Positions 36,601-46,401 of a stretch of DNA of 64,000 nt are shown in pieces (the stretch's first letter is position 1; every line of letters starts with the position of its first letter). The notes below the pieces were generated by a model. The model saw only the letters and a program-made list of their open reading frames with translations. It was not told where the DNA came from and did not search any database. The translations under genes and the position numbers were made by a program. Source of the DNA: Tetraselmis striata (Eukaryota > Chlorophyta > Chlorodendrophyceae > Chlorodendrales > Chlorodendraceae); NCBI GenBank assembly GCA_006384855.1, contig VCJN01000578.1, positions 181,501 through 245,500 on the forward strand. Direction: 5' to 3'.

Positions 36601-38240
36601 AAATGGCCGGTAAGAGTGTAGTTGGTGGCTTCTGCCCCCTACCTCGCAAACGTCAACGCAGCGGAAGCTTCGACCAAGATGTCGGCTGCGCTCAGGGTCT
36701 TGTACCCCGGCCGCACGCTGCATTTCCACCTTAACACCACCCAACGACAAATAGGCTCGGACGCAGCAAGAGCAGCAACGACATGCCCATGTCTTCCCAG
36801 ACCGCCTCGCGACTAGCAGATACCACCCGCCGCACTGGGACTCCGCGCGCAGACGTAGTCACCAATCCCGTCCATACAACCCCCGGAACGACGGCACGAC
36901 CCGAAACGCTTTGCATGCACCGACTACGGCTCCCGTATCCACCGTGGCGGAGCGGTGGGAATCGGCGCCGGGGTCTATACACCGGGCAATAAACCCATCG
37001 CAGTGGGAGTGGACGCAGACGAAATTCGCTGCACCATTACCAAAGCCGAAATGGCCGCCATATCGATGGCACTCGAGTCTGACCTTCCGAAGCACATCCT
37101 CTCAGATAGCGCAGTCTCCCTTCACGTAATAAAACGCATGACGGTGTACCGGCCGGTCACCTTACGACCTCACGCTCACAAAATACTACTCGAACATATA
37201 GTCCGCCACTTCGACACCGAGCGAATTTGGGACACCGAATCATCCTCCAGAAAGTCAAAGCCCATACTGGGGTCGAGGGCAACGAACAAGCCGACACCAC
37301 CGCCGGCGAAGAAGCCAACGGGACAATCCCACTTGACACTATCTTAACCGTAGGCGCAACTCCCGAACAATTAGCCGATGACGTGTGGCTGAACCCATGC
37401 CAAGGCGCGCCGACCGCCACTCACACCCCCCACAATTTGAATGCCGCCCTTTGGAAACACGACAACGCTACAGTAGGCTGCGACGCCTCCGACGAAACCC
37501 TACACTCCCACCTCATAGACCAAGCGTTGGCCATACGTGTAGTGCCATACCTCGTACCCCCTCGGACATCACCACCTCGGAAAGAAACCACATGCTGGAA
37601 TTCATGTGGGGAACACACTCAAACCGAATGGGACGCAAAGGCCAGCCGTCCTTCACACGGGGGAAATGCGGACAGCACCTCAGCAACGGTAGTCACATGG
37701 CAGGCATTTGCCCCTCCATGGCGGGCCTTAAGACAAACCGACACAACAGCAACATGCTTAAATTCCTCCTCAACGAGCTGGAAGTCCTGAACGGCGGTCA
37801 CTGGCACGTACTATTCACGGACGCGGGCAACAAACCTGTGGCTGACTTCTCCTCCCCCAACAAAGACACCTTGATCTCCGACCTAATCGACAGAATCACA
37901 CACACAGTCCCGTGCATCAACATCCCCGATCGCCTATCTAGGGGACACCCAAGAAGGGGCAATCGAAGGTCCCAGCGCCGCTCAAGCACCCACCTTGCTC
38001 CCCACGACCATGCTACCCCCTCACCTCCGCTCTAAACACTGCAAGCCGGACGCAAAACGCATCGTCGGATTCGACTGGGACCCGGCCACCGAAACCATAT
38101 CTCCCAGCACCGATCCCAAAGCAGTCCAAAAAATACAGATAATCGAATTCAAATATTCGGGCATTTCACAATCAATATTCGGGGTTTCACGGGGCATCAT
38201 CGCTCCGCGCGCAGGCATCGTCGCGAAGGCGCTGTGTTTG
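33610..38240 (+). mobile_element. Degenerate LINE with reverse transcriptase and RNase H
   Basis: Plus-strand open segments read as one LINE polyprotein broken by frameshifts. In 33610-34221 the RT shows motif B (RGTLQGDSLTPFSFT) and motif C FADD at about 33979-33990, followed by a lysine/serine-rich RT end. 34369-34698 gives the thumb-like region (RQALRRPLDQLGLGFPSI). RNase H is spread over two frames: AEMAAISMAL and LSDSAVSLHVIKR near 37045-37135, then QKVKAHTGVEGNEQADTTA near 37248-37305. The 5' part, including any endonuclease, is missing or unrecognised. Local GC and codon use differ from the host genes. The 3' end before the TauE gene is not sharply defined, and I see no A-tail. Confidence 0.75.
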
Positions 38241-38322
38241 AAGTACCGACAGACTTGGCACTGCAACTAGTCGCTACCCATACCGCGGCCGCGTATCCAC
38301 AATTCGCCGTCTTCCCAGCGGA

Positions 38323-39474
38323 ATGCCTGATGAGGGCGCAGAGTCATGGGGATGGCCTCCCCTGCTGTGGCTGCTACCGGTGCTGCCGGCCTTCCTGGGC
38401 GCCGCTCTGGAGGCGGCGCTGGGCTTCGGCTCCGCCATTGTTATGCTCGCCGCCGCGCAGGCGGTCCTGCTGGCCGGCCCACACGCCGGCCTGCCGCCGC
38501 GGCTGGCCTCGTGGGAGCACTGGAAGACAGGCATCACTGTGTGCCAGACCTTCCTGCTGGCGACATGCATTCTGGCGGCCAACCCGCGCGCCTGGGCCTG
38601 CCGGCGCACCCTCGCCGGGGTGCTCCCGCCGGTGGTGGCCGGCACGCTGCTGGGCGACCGCCTACAGCTGGAGCTACCGGCGCTCCGCCTCGCGCTGGGC
38701 CTCCTCCTCGCAGCATACGCCATCACCCAGCTTGCCCGGCTTGCGTCCCTGTGTCGCAGCAGCATGGAAGAGGCACAGCCGGGGAACAGCCGACATGCTG
38801 CGTCAGACGACGAACCGGCGGACGAGGAGGCGGCGACAGAGCTCTCGCTCATCGGCACAACAGGTCGCCGAAGCATCGGCGGCGTTGCGCAGGCGGCACC
38901 ACCATCGGGCCCACTCACACCCTCTGGAACATTTGCAACTGGCGCCACTGTCCAAGATGGGGACCCCTGCGGTGGCGATCAGGGTGATCGGAGCGGCGCG
39001 GACGAGGCTGTCCACATGTGCCTGGAGGATTCGCTATCGACGACGGCGACGGCGACCGCGGCCGACGGCGCGAGTCTGGGCTGGAAGGGCTGGGGGCGCG
39101 TGCTTGCGGCTGGCGCCGCGTCCGGCCTGCTGGGGGGTCTGATCGGCATGTGGGGGCCGCCCATCATCATGCTGCTGGCAAACGACCCCTCGATGACGCC
39201 CCGGCAGGTCCGCGCCACCGCGGTCTGCATCGGAGCCGTCTGCTGCGTCATTCGCGTCACCGCACTGGCCGCCCATCCGAGCCCCGCTGCTGCTGTCTGG
39301 CCGCTGTTCCTGGCCGTTGCCGCCGCGGCCGTCGCGGGTGCGGCTTTGGGCCTGCGCTGCCACAGTGCGCTGGCAGCTCGACGGCAGCTATTCCGGGCAG
39401 CCTTGCTGGTGCTCATCTTGCTGTGTGGCGCCTGCCTGCTGGCCTCCACCGCTGCTACAACGTCAGCCTCCTAG
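38323..39474 (+). CDS. TauE/SafE-family membrane permease
   Basis: An intronless 383-aa protein from ATG 38323 to TAG 39472-39474. It has two homologous hydrophobic halves (about residues 14-145 and 255-377), the layout of TauE/SafE anion exporters (sulfite/sulfonate family). Each half starts with the family's glycine-rich segment: ALEAALGFGSAIVMLAAAQ at 27-45 and GLLGGLIGMWGPPIIMLLAN at 268-287. A hydrophilic, acidic and Ser/Thr-rich loop of about 100 residues (148-250) joins the halves and is probably cytosolic. The substrate cannot be told from sequence; sulfite or another small organic anion is the family expectation. The gene begins within about 100 nt of retroelement debris, and I see no promoter motif. 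Confidence 0.85.
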   Translation: MPDEGAESWGWPPLLWLLPVLPAFLGAALEAALGFGSAIVMLAAAQAVLLAGPHAGLPPRLASWEHWKTGITVCQTFLLATCILAANPRAWACRRTLAGVLPPVVAGTLLGDRLQLELPALRLALGLLLAAYAITQLARLASLCRSSMEEAQPGNSRHAASDDEPADEEAATELSLIGTTGRRSIGGVAQAAPPSGPLTPSGTFATGATVQDGDPCGGDQGDRSGADEAVHMCLEDSLSTTATATAADGASLGWKGWGRVLAAGAASGLLGGLIGMWGPPIIMLLANDPSMTPRQVRATAVCIGAVCCVIRVTALAAHPSPAAAVWPLFLAVAAAAVAGAALGLRCHSALAARRQLFRAALLVLILLCGACLLASTAATTSAS

Positions 39475-39733
39475 ATTTCGATAGCATTCTAGCCCGCATA
39501 CAAGGTCACGGACACATCTAATCGGCATTGCGCTAAGCTATGGGGCGCAAGGGGCGCAGACCATGGTGCATGAAGCTGGGACAGAGATGCATTTACATGA
39601 AATGCAATGCAATGTTAGGACGGGTTTTAGGCGTGGTGTTATAGAATAGTATGATGTGGAGTCCCACGCCATACCGAATAACCATACAGGTATCAGGGTT
39701 TTGCTTGGAGGTCCATTTCATCAGCCAGAAATT

Positions 39734-39738
39734 TGTAA
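39734..39738 (+). promoter_or_regulatory. Candidate polyadenylation signal TGTAA of the TauE/SafE gene
   Basis: First TGTAA found after the stop, 260 nt downstream, as used in chlorophytes. Confidence 0.4.
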
Positions 39739-40156
39739 TATTATTGAGATAATATAACTTGCACGCCACCACAGCCGGTGTCCAGACTGCGTGCAGCCTG
39801 TGCCTGCAGCGCGCGTGCAGATGACAGAGTGCTTGCTTCCGTTCCCCCGGTGATTTTACCAGTGCGGCTCACGCTCGACCCAGCCCCTCATGCCACCAGA
39901 GGTTTCACCCCTCTGATATGCTACTACTAGGGCATCAAGTGTTGAAACGGGTGCCGGCACGGGAATAATAAGAACACTCCGAAGTAGGAGCTGCCTACCT
40001 GCCAGAGGTCAACTGCACAGTCCCCCTCATCTTGCCCCTGTACATATCTGTCCGTATCGCCACAGCACCACCGGCGGCGGCGACCGTCGAGCGGGACAGT
40101 GGAGAATTCTTATGATATAAGCAACTTGGAATAATCATCAATGGCTTGGGATGTGA
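39739..40156. other. No gene recognised
   Basis: Intergenic sequence without supported features. Confidence 0.4.
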
Positions 40157-40345
40157 TAGGTGGCGGAGGGGGGCCTGCCTGTCACGCTCGTGATTCCTCT
40201 GTGCGCAGGTTCAAATCCTGCCGGCCCCCTCGGTGGAAATACAACCGGGCCCGATGCAAATAGTCGTGGCTTACCGCGCGACTCGCATCCCAATAAAAAA
40301 GCGAATGTACTCGCCCCGCGCGGGCGAATTTTCCCGCGTAGGGGC
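40157..40345 (+). other. tRNA-like sequence, probably the head of a SINE
   Basis: An A-box match TGGCGGAGGGG (40161-40171) and a near-perfect B box GGTTCAAATCC (40208-40218) sit 36 nt apart. A GCAGG-TTCAAAT-CCTGC T-arm (40205-40221) is intact, and GGGGGCC (40169-40175) can pair with GGCCCCC (40223-40229). No proper anticodon arm can be drawn, so a working tRNA is unlikely. An unrelated body follows, with an AATAAAAAAG stretch near 40290-40300, which fits a tRNA-derived SINE or a tRNA pseudogene. Confidence 0.45.
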
Positions 40346-41266
40346 CTGCTAGGCACAGCCCAACAGCAGAATTTGGGAGCGCATTGATGGCCAGCCCTGC
40401 CACATGCCCTAGACAATGCCCTAGCGGTGACCACATGCATCCCCCCACTGACTCGGGGGCAGCACCCCTGCGCAGTATTGGCTGAGGCCCGGCTTTACCA
40501 AGGGTGCATTGTATGCGGACATGAGCTGTAGGTGGGCTCGTTTTGGAGCAAGCCTTAATCGCAGGATTGGCCGTTTTGCGGGAACTGCTCCCTTGCATGC
40601 CGACGGCGGGGAGAGCGCACCTGTGTGAATGTGCTCTACGATGGTAGAGGTAAGTCTTGGCGTGCATCCGTACAGATAGAGCGCATATACGTGTATGCAA
40701 TGTAAAAATTCGTGCCCTCGTGACAATGGGTTATCAAATTCATTGCCAAGCCTGAACAATGACACGCACACGTATGGCTTTTACAACGAGAGCACAACAA
40801 ACGTCGTTTAGGGCTGCCCCCACGCATGATGTCATGTTCACGTATGGCACATGGAAGGGCGCGGTCGGAAACGAAGGTGAGGGCTGATAATGGGGCAATC
40901 TACAATTGAGCTCGACAAGGGGGGCAACACTTTTGTGGGCAGGTATACACCAATCTATGGTGAATGCTGTTAAAGGTTGCATGCACACCAAATTCAAGGC
41001 TTATACTGGGGGTTCTCGGCACCCAGAGAACAATGGCGCACTGAATGGCTGCGAGTCTTGTTAGCTGGACGATGCCTCGTAATTCAGAACCTAAAGGGCA
41101 GTCCAAGGCCACCCGCGCAGCAGATGACTGCACAGCCGTGCCGCGAAAAGCCACCTTCAGGGCGCACCAAGATTTGCCCCGCATCTACGTGGCAACTGGG
41201 AGTGGTGGATGCTCGGTACGGCAATGGGGTGGCGCAGGGTTGAGCTGCGACTGCGCGGTCGGTAAC
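40346..41266. other. No gene recognised
   Basis: Intergenic sequence downstream of the FTR gene (which is on the minus strand). Nothing supported. Confidence 0.35.
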
Positions 41267-41271
41267 TTACA
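41267..41271 (-). promoter_or_regulatory. Candidate polyadenylation signal TGTAA of the FTR gene
   Basis: TTACA on plus, so TGTAA on the transcript strand, 140 nt after the stop codon. A C21 tract (41365-41385 on the transcript strand) lies in the 3' UTR between them. Confidence 0.55.
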
Positions 41272-41410
41272 CTGGCGGCGCGCTACGGCCCGCCGCAACT
41301 GCTCGGCCTGGTGTTAGGGGGAAGGTGGGACGCGCTGGCCCGGGAAGCGACTGACTGGGGAGAAGGGGGGGGGGGGGGGGGGGGGCTTCATAGTCTGGCG
41401 AGCTGCCGCC

Positions 41411-42754
41411 CTACATGCCCTGGCAGCCCTCCTTGATCTCGTCGATGGTGATCGCCTGCTCGTCGCCGGCGAAGTCGTTGTCCTCCGTGAGGAACAGCAT
41501 GCAGTGGCACTCCTGGGGTGGGGCGGAAGTCAGTGCCCACAGGCCGTACCGGGGGGGGGGGATTCAGCGGGCGTGCACATCAATATGTTCTGCTAAACAT
41601 GAATAAACGACACTCCCCCGTAATCACATCCAAAGTTGCACTACGTCTGCCAAGTGTATTATTTTAAGTCGCCGTAACCAGCGCCCTTTGCCAGCGCGAT
41701 CAATCACGCCATCGCGGTGGCGAAAGCAGCTGCCAACGTCAACGCAGGCCAGGAAGCAGCGGCATTGCTATGTCTCAAGCGGGGATAGCATTGCAGCAAG
41801 GAACTGCGCCTCTTATGGCGCTCGACGCGGCGTCGCGTTTTCCGTCCATGTGGCGCAGGTCCCATCAAAGAAATGACCACGGAGTATGGGCCATGTTAGG
41901 CTACCCGTGCATGGAGTCTCGGGGCTGTACGTTCCCCCTAAGACCCGCGGCAATGTCATCCACAAACCTTCTGATTCAGATGATTAGTATGAAGACGCCA
42001 CTGAGCCGATTCCAGAAGTTCACACCCGTTACTCGAGAAACATATAATTGTAATGCTCGCAAACATAACGGGGGATCCACCGGCGCCCGATTCGGTGCGG
42101 CCCTTCCAGCAGCAGAAGCCTGCTCCTGCCTTCTGACTCTCAAGCTACGGCATGCTGATTTTCATTGCGGCTTGATGGCCGGATGTGATATGTCTCCGCC
42201 TGATGCAATGCCGCGGCTGCGAATCCACACCGTCGACAGAATCGTCCCATCGGAGCCCCTTAGGAGGGCGCAGAGGAAGGAGGGGGGGGGGGGGGCAAAC
42301 CTTGCGCTCGCGCATGGGCACGCAGGGGCAGTTCCAGAAGCCCTGCTCCGCCTCCAGCGCCTTGTCGTCATAGTGGCGGCAGGGGCACAGCGGCGCGCCC
42401 AGCTCGTCCTTGTGCTCGGCCAGCCCCTACGCAAGAGCAGGAAGCGAGGGAACGGGGAGGTAGGCCAGGTGATGATCCCCGCACAGCTATGCTTTCCATT
42501 GTATTCCATGTATACTCTTCAGGATCGGTTCAATGTCTGTCACACACGCGGATGGTCGAATTACAATATATGTCTGGGGGTGACAATGGATGTCTGGTGA
42601 CAGGGTCAAAAAGGACCGGGGGGGGGGAGGGGAAGTGGGGGAGGGGGGATTACCTTGATGACCACCGCAGTCACCGACTTGTCCATGCAGAAATAGGTAC
42701 CGCTCCTGCGCCGCGGAAGCAGCGGAAGTAGAGGTTACAGGCAGTGCGATTTAC

Positions 42755-42788
<34 letters not shown>

Positions 42789-43285
42789 CTCTTCTTCATT
42801 CTGGCGGGCGCGTATCTCACTGAAGCTCATCACCGCGGCGCTGGGGCAGCCGTGGGGGGCGTACCTCTTGGCATACTGCTCGGAGAATTTGCGCATGATC
42901 TCCAAGCTCTTGGATTCGGTTTCTGTTCATGGCACACCCGCAGCGGGGGTTAGCGCGGCGCTGTGCTGTGCCGGGAGCGGGACCGGGTGACCGCACTGGG
43001 GGCCTAAGCGGGGAGAAGAGGGGACGAGAGGAAAACGGCGCGAGCCAATTGCTTACCCCAGCGGGGCCTCTAGCCCGGTGGCAGTCCATTCAGGCGTGCA
43101 TGGTGTGAATGGGGCGCGGCCTGGGGTCTTTCGCTCGCGGGGCAGAGGGCGGGAGGGGCGAGGGGCGCACCCGCCGCGGCGCGCGTGATGGCCATCGTCC
43201 GGCGTCCCGCGCGCGCCGGCGTGCGGGCGGATAGTGGCCGGATGCCCGCGAAGGCGCTGCAGCTGCTGAGAGCGAGTGCTGCCAT
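41411..43285 (-). CDS. FTRC: Ferredoxin:thioredoxin reductase, catalytic chain, chloroplast precursor (5 exons)
   Basis: Catalytic 4Fe-4S subunit that passes electrons from ferredoxin to thioredoxins in the chloroplast stroma. Exons: 43171-43285, 42865-42922, 42654-42705, 42301-42426, 41411-41512. Phases 1, 2, 0, 0 match at every junction and give 150 aa. Residues 1-38 form a typical algal transit peptide (MAALALSSCSAFAGIRPL..., Ala/Arg/Ser-rich, no acids). The mature part reads SKSLEIMRKFSEQYAKR, SGTYFCMDKSVTAVVIK, then the diagnostic cysteine set CPC-x16-CPC-x8-CHC. These carry the cluster ligands and the redox-active pair of the FTR family, and all are present. The end is EIKEGCQGM. Introns 3 and 4 start GTAATCCCCCC and GTTTGCCCCCC. 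Intron 2 contains a run of 30 G on the transcript strand (42756-42785). Confidence 0.95.
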
Positions 43286-43639
43286 CGTGACGGCTGAGAG
43301 GATTGAGAGGGGTTTGGGGTCGAGTGGGCTGGTTGGCGAGGGATGGACTTGGCTGCTTAGTGCTGGCGGTGGGGTCTGCTGTCGGTCGACCCCGCATCCA
43401 CGCACGCGGCAGGTGAGGGCTCCGCGCAGCAGGCAGGCAGCCACCCGCGACCCCACGTCATCATGGCTACGAGTGCAGTACTCGTGTGAGCTGTTACAAG
43501 AAGGCCATAACAAACCCAACGCTTAAAATCAGTGTTAAAACATCAAGACGGCAAGCCCAACAAGCATTAATAATAAATTAACAATGAGATAAATCCTTCA
43601 CTAATAAGAGGCCCGCATCGCGGGGCGCAGGAATAATCC
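43286..43639. other. Upstream region of the FTR gene
   Basis: Expected to hold the FTR promoter. No clear motif. The LINE-like 3' end begins at about 43640. Confidence 0.3.
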
Positions 43640-43696
43640 TAAAATGTACTGGTGTGAATTACAAAAAGGGCAGTGCCCCAGAATTAGGAAATTAAC

Positions 43697-43745
43697 ATAG
43701 CAAGCCGCCTAAAAGCGGCCCGCATCCCGCATAAGGCGGGATGGA
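43697..43745 (-). repeat. Double hairpin at the LINE 3' end, copy 3
   Basis: GCCGCCTAAAAGCGGC (about 43703-43718) and CATCCCGCATAAGGCGGGATG (43723-43743) form two adjacent stems. They are conserved in all three copies despite loop changes (CTCGT against CTTAT). Confidence 0.85.
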
Positions 43746-43826
43746 TGAGTGATGTGCACACGGTTCAGAGTCCGGGCCACGCGTGCACGTGTGTGTGTAG
43801 GTGATCCTCGGACGTGCTGTGCAGCT

Positions 43827-44591
43827 TCAACAACGGGATGGCAGACGAATCTGCGCCGTCTGATGAGGCAGCGAGCGCGCTCTCGAGCGGCCACCAAGGA
43901 AATCTCTTGCGAGCAAGGCCTCCTGGTGAGCCCGGGTGATGCACCGAGTGCCCCGCGATGAGAGGGCACCCCGATCCGCAGCCAAGCATGCGATACCACG
44001 CATTGTGCGGTGCACCCCCTTGCTCACCTCACCCACTGTGCCGAAGACCATGCCCGTGTACTCCGACATGTGCAGGATGTCTCGAAGAGGACCCTTCTGT
44101 CCGGGCTCCGTGTTGTGCCACGCCGCATCCCGCGCAGCCAACCCCCGTTGTATGTCGCCCAACAAGGAGCGCTCAAACCGATCCACAGCCGTGGCCCGGG
44201 GCACTGCAGTGTACTTGACCCCGTACCGCATAGTCTTGAACTCCAGCAGCGTGGACTTCAAGCCCCGGGGGTCACAACTCCCGGTCACGACGTTGAACGC
44301 CGGAAGGGAGAGCTCTGCGTCCGGCACTAGGTCCTTGAGTTCATCCCTGGGTACGGTGTTGCCGAGAGGCGCTGCCTGCTGGAACAAGTCATCCACCTCC
44401 CGCCGTACCGCGATACCTAGGTCGTGAACACAGTGATCGCGGAAGGCATCTGCGATAGCGTCGTGCTGTACACGCCAATGAGCGTCTCCATGCGCCGGGA
44501 GGTTCATGAGCGCGTCGCCGTATAGATTAACAGTGACGAGGTTGTGCTCCGTCGAGGGCAGAATGATCTGGCTCCCATCCACCGGGGCCAA
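43827..44591 (-). pseudogene. C-terminal PD-(D/E)xK-like domain of the LINE-like element
   Basis: 254 codons in frame with 45314-44592 after a stop at 44592-44594. The pattern LVPDAEL, followed about 20 residues later by LLEFKTMRY, fits the PD-x(n)-ExK core of restriction-type nucleases. A His-rich helix (HWRVQHDAIADAFRDHC) precedes it. The same segment, slightly diverged, is encoded at 22016-22300. I infer an endonuclease role from the motif and its place after the RT; no biochemical support is available. Confidence 0.5.
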
Positions 44592-45114
44592 TCACGGGCT
44601 AGGCAGAAGGAAGTACCCGGCAGCGACCTCCCGCAGCTCATGCGGAGTCATGGTTGTCCGCGCGGTGGGGATGGCCACTGTCCACATGCCTGACGCCGCG
44701 TCGAGCTGATTGAACAAGATCCGCTCCCTACATGCGGCAAGGAGAGCGCACACCTCATTTCGAAGCCGAGAGTTGTTGGCATGGTCTAGACATGCCGTCA
44801 GCTCCTTTTGCGAGCCCGACGCAACTTCCACTTCCCGCTCCATCACGCGCGCATCTGCGTCGCCGAGATGACCAGCAGTAGCCGCTTGGAGGCGGCCCCA
44901 CGCCTCGCGCATCTCGGTGGCGTAGCTGTCCGACCCATGAGCATCGTTGAGGAAGTGGTCATACTGGCGGGCGGAAGAAGTTGCGTTGAAGCTGCCTCGG
45001 CCGAGTACGGACCCGAGCTGTGGATCGAAGAAACCCGGGGTGGGGGTGTTGGTGCCGGAGATCTTAGTCAGGAACCTTGGGTGGATGGCATTCATGCAGC
45101 CGATGAAGGCGGCA

Positions 45115-46401
45115 TCACGAACGGTAGCCATGCGGCGGATGCCAACTCCCTTCAACCGAGTGGGGAGGTGAAGCCTGCTGCGCGCCCTGGCCACTGCATC
45201 CTCGCTCAAGGTACGTAGCCACCTCCGCTGCCATGGGGTCGGGGTCGTGCAAAAGCTCCGCCAAGAAATCGGTGACCACCGGATTGGTGTCGGTGCCGTA
45301 CGTGGAGGGATCAAAAGAGACCCCTAGCACCCGTTCGACCGCCGCGAGGATGGTGGCATCCACCGCCTCCGCAAAGGCCTCCACCTCGGACGGAAGACAA
45401 TTGCGGAGCCAATACCCCGCCTTGTGTTGCATGCAATGCTTGAGCATGGCCCATGCGTGGTGATGCAAGGCGTGGATGTACCGACGGCTGGGCTTGGCAG
45501 ATAGAAGCTTGCTCAGGCTAGCGTCCACCTCCTCTCGTAGCTCCTCCGCCTTGCCGCGCATGTACGCCTGCACATACTCTGGCGATCCGAGCGGCACGTT
45601 GAGGACCGCGATGCCGTGATGGCCATCTAGCTCGGGCCACTCGATGTCGGCCGGAGCCTCACGCCGCGCGGCCTCCATGTCTGCGTTGTACGCCTGCATC
45701 TTGTCGAAGCGCACCTCAAGCCCCACGGACGCCTTGATGGACGTGCGGAAGGCGTGAAGAGCCGGCCAAACGTGCTCCGGAAGGCCCCCCAGAAACCCAC
45801 CGCCGGCGTTGAAGCGCGCCACCCCGTCATTGACCTCCAACGTGGTATCACACTGCTGCACCTCGGGGTGAATCGCGACGCAAAAGGAAGTCGTGGCCAA
45901 ATGTGCGCCCTGTTGCACGCCTTCCTCCGACCGCATAGGGGCGGACCGGTCATCCACGACCAGATACGAATCCGTGGAGAGGGAGGCTAGGAGCGCAGGG
46001 ATGACAGGGTGTAGTGGAGAGCAATCGATGTGGCGTTGGATGATGGTGCGGCGCCATGCCTCGTTGTAAGCGTTGCGAAGGTCTGTGTGGACGATGACGG
46101 CACGTGGGCCAAGCTTCTCGGCGATGAGCCGGACGCCGTGGATGAGCACAGAGTCGCCCGCGGGAATGCCAACACCGAGCTGAGATGGAGCGAGCACCGA
46201 CACGTATGCCTCCTTCATGTTGTCCACCACTGGCCGCTCCACTGCGCGCCGCTCCGCCTCCCCGACTGCCACATGCCGCACGTCCGGGGCCCTCCCCTCG
46301 CCTAGCTTCTTGACAGGTGCCACGAGCCTAGCAGAGGCGAAGAGCCGGTTGAACCACCTGAGCAGGCGACCTTGGGGGTACATGGAGGCAACCTTCGACA
46401 T
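45115..46401 (-). pseudogene. Reverse transcriptase domain of the LINE-like element, catalytic motif lost
   Basis: 428 codons. Motif A is seen as IVHTDLRNAYNE (Asp 107) and motif B as EEGVQQGAHLAT (159-170). At the place where motif C (Tyr-x-Asp-Asp) is expected the sequence reads FNAGGG (residues 197-202, about 45796-45813), so the catalytic Asp pair is gone. The thumb-like part after it (AVLNVPLGSPEYV...) is intact. With the in-frame stops upstream, this is a dead copy. Confidence 0.7.

Noticed and set aside
40169..40229. Functional tRNA gene using the GGGGGCC/GGCCCCC stem
   Set aside because: Too few bases between the stem and the T-arm for D and anticodon arms; no anticodon can be assigned.
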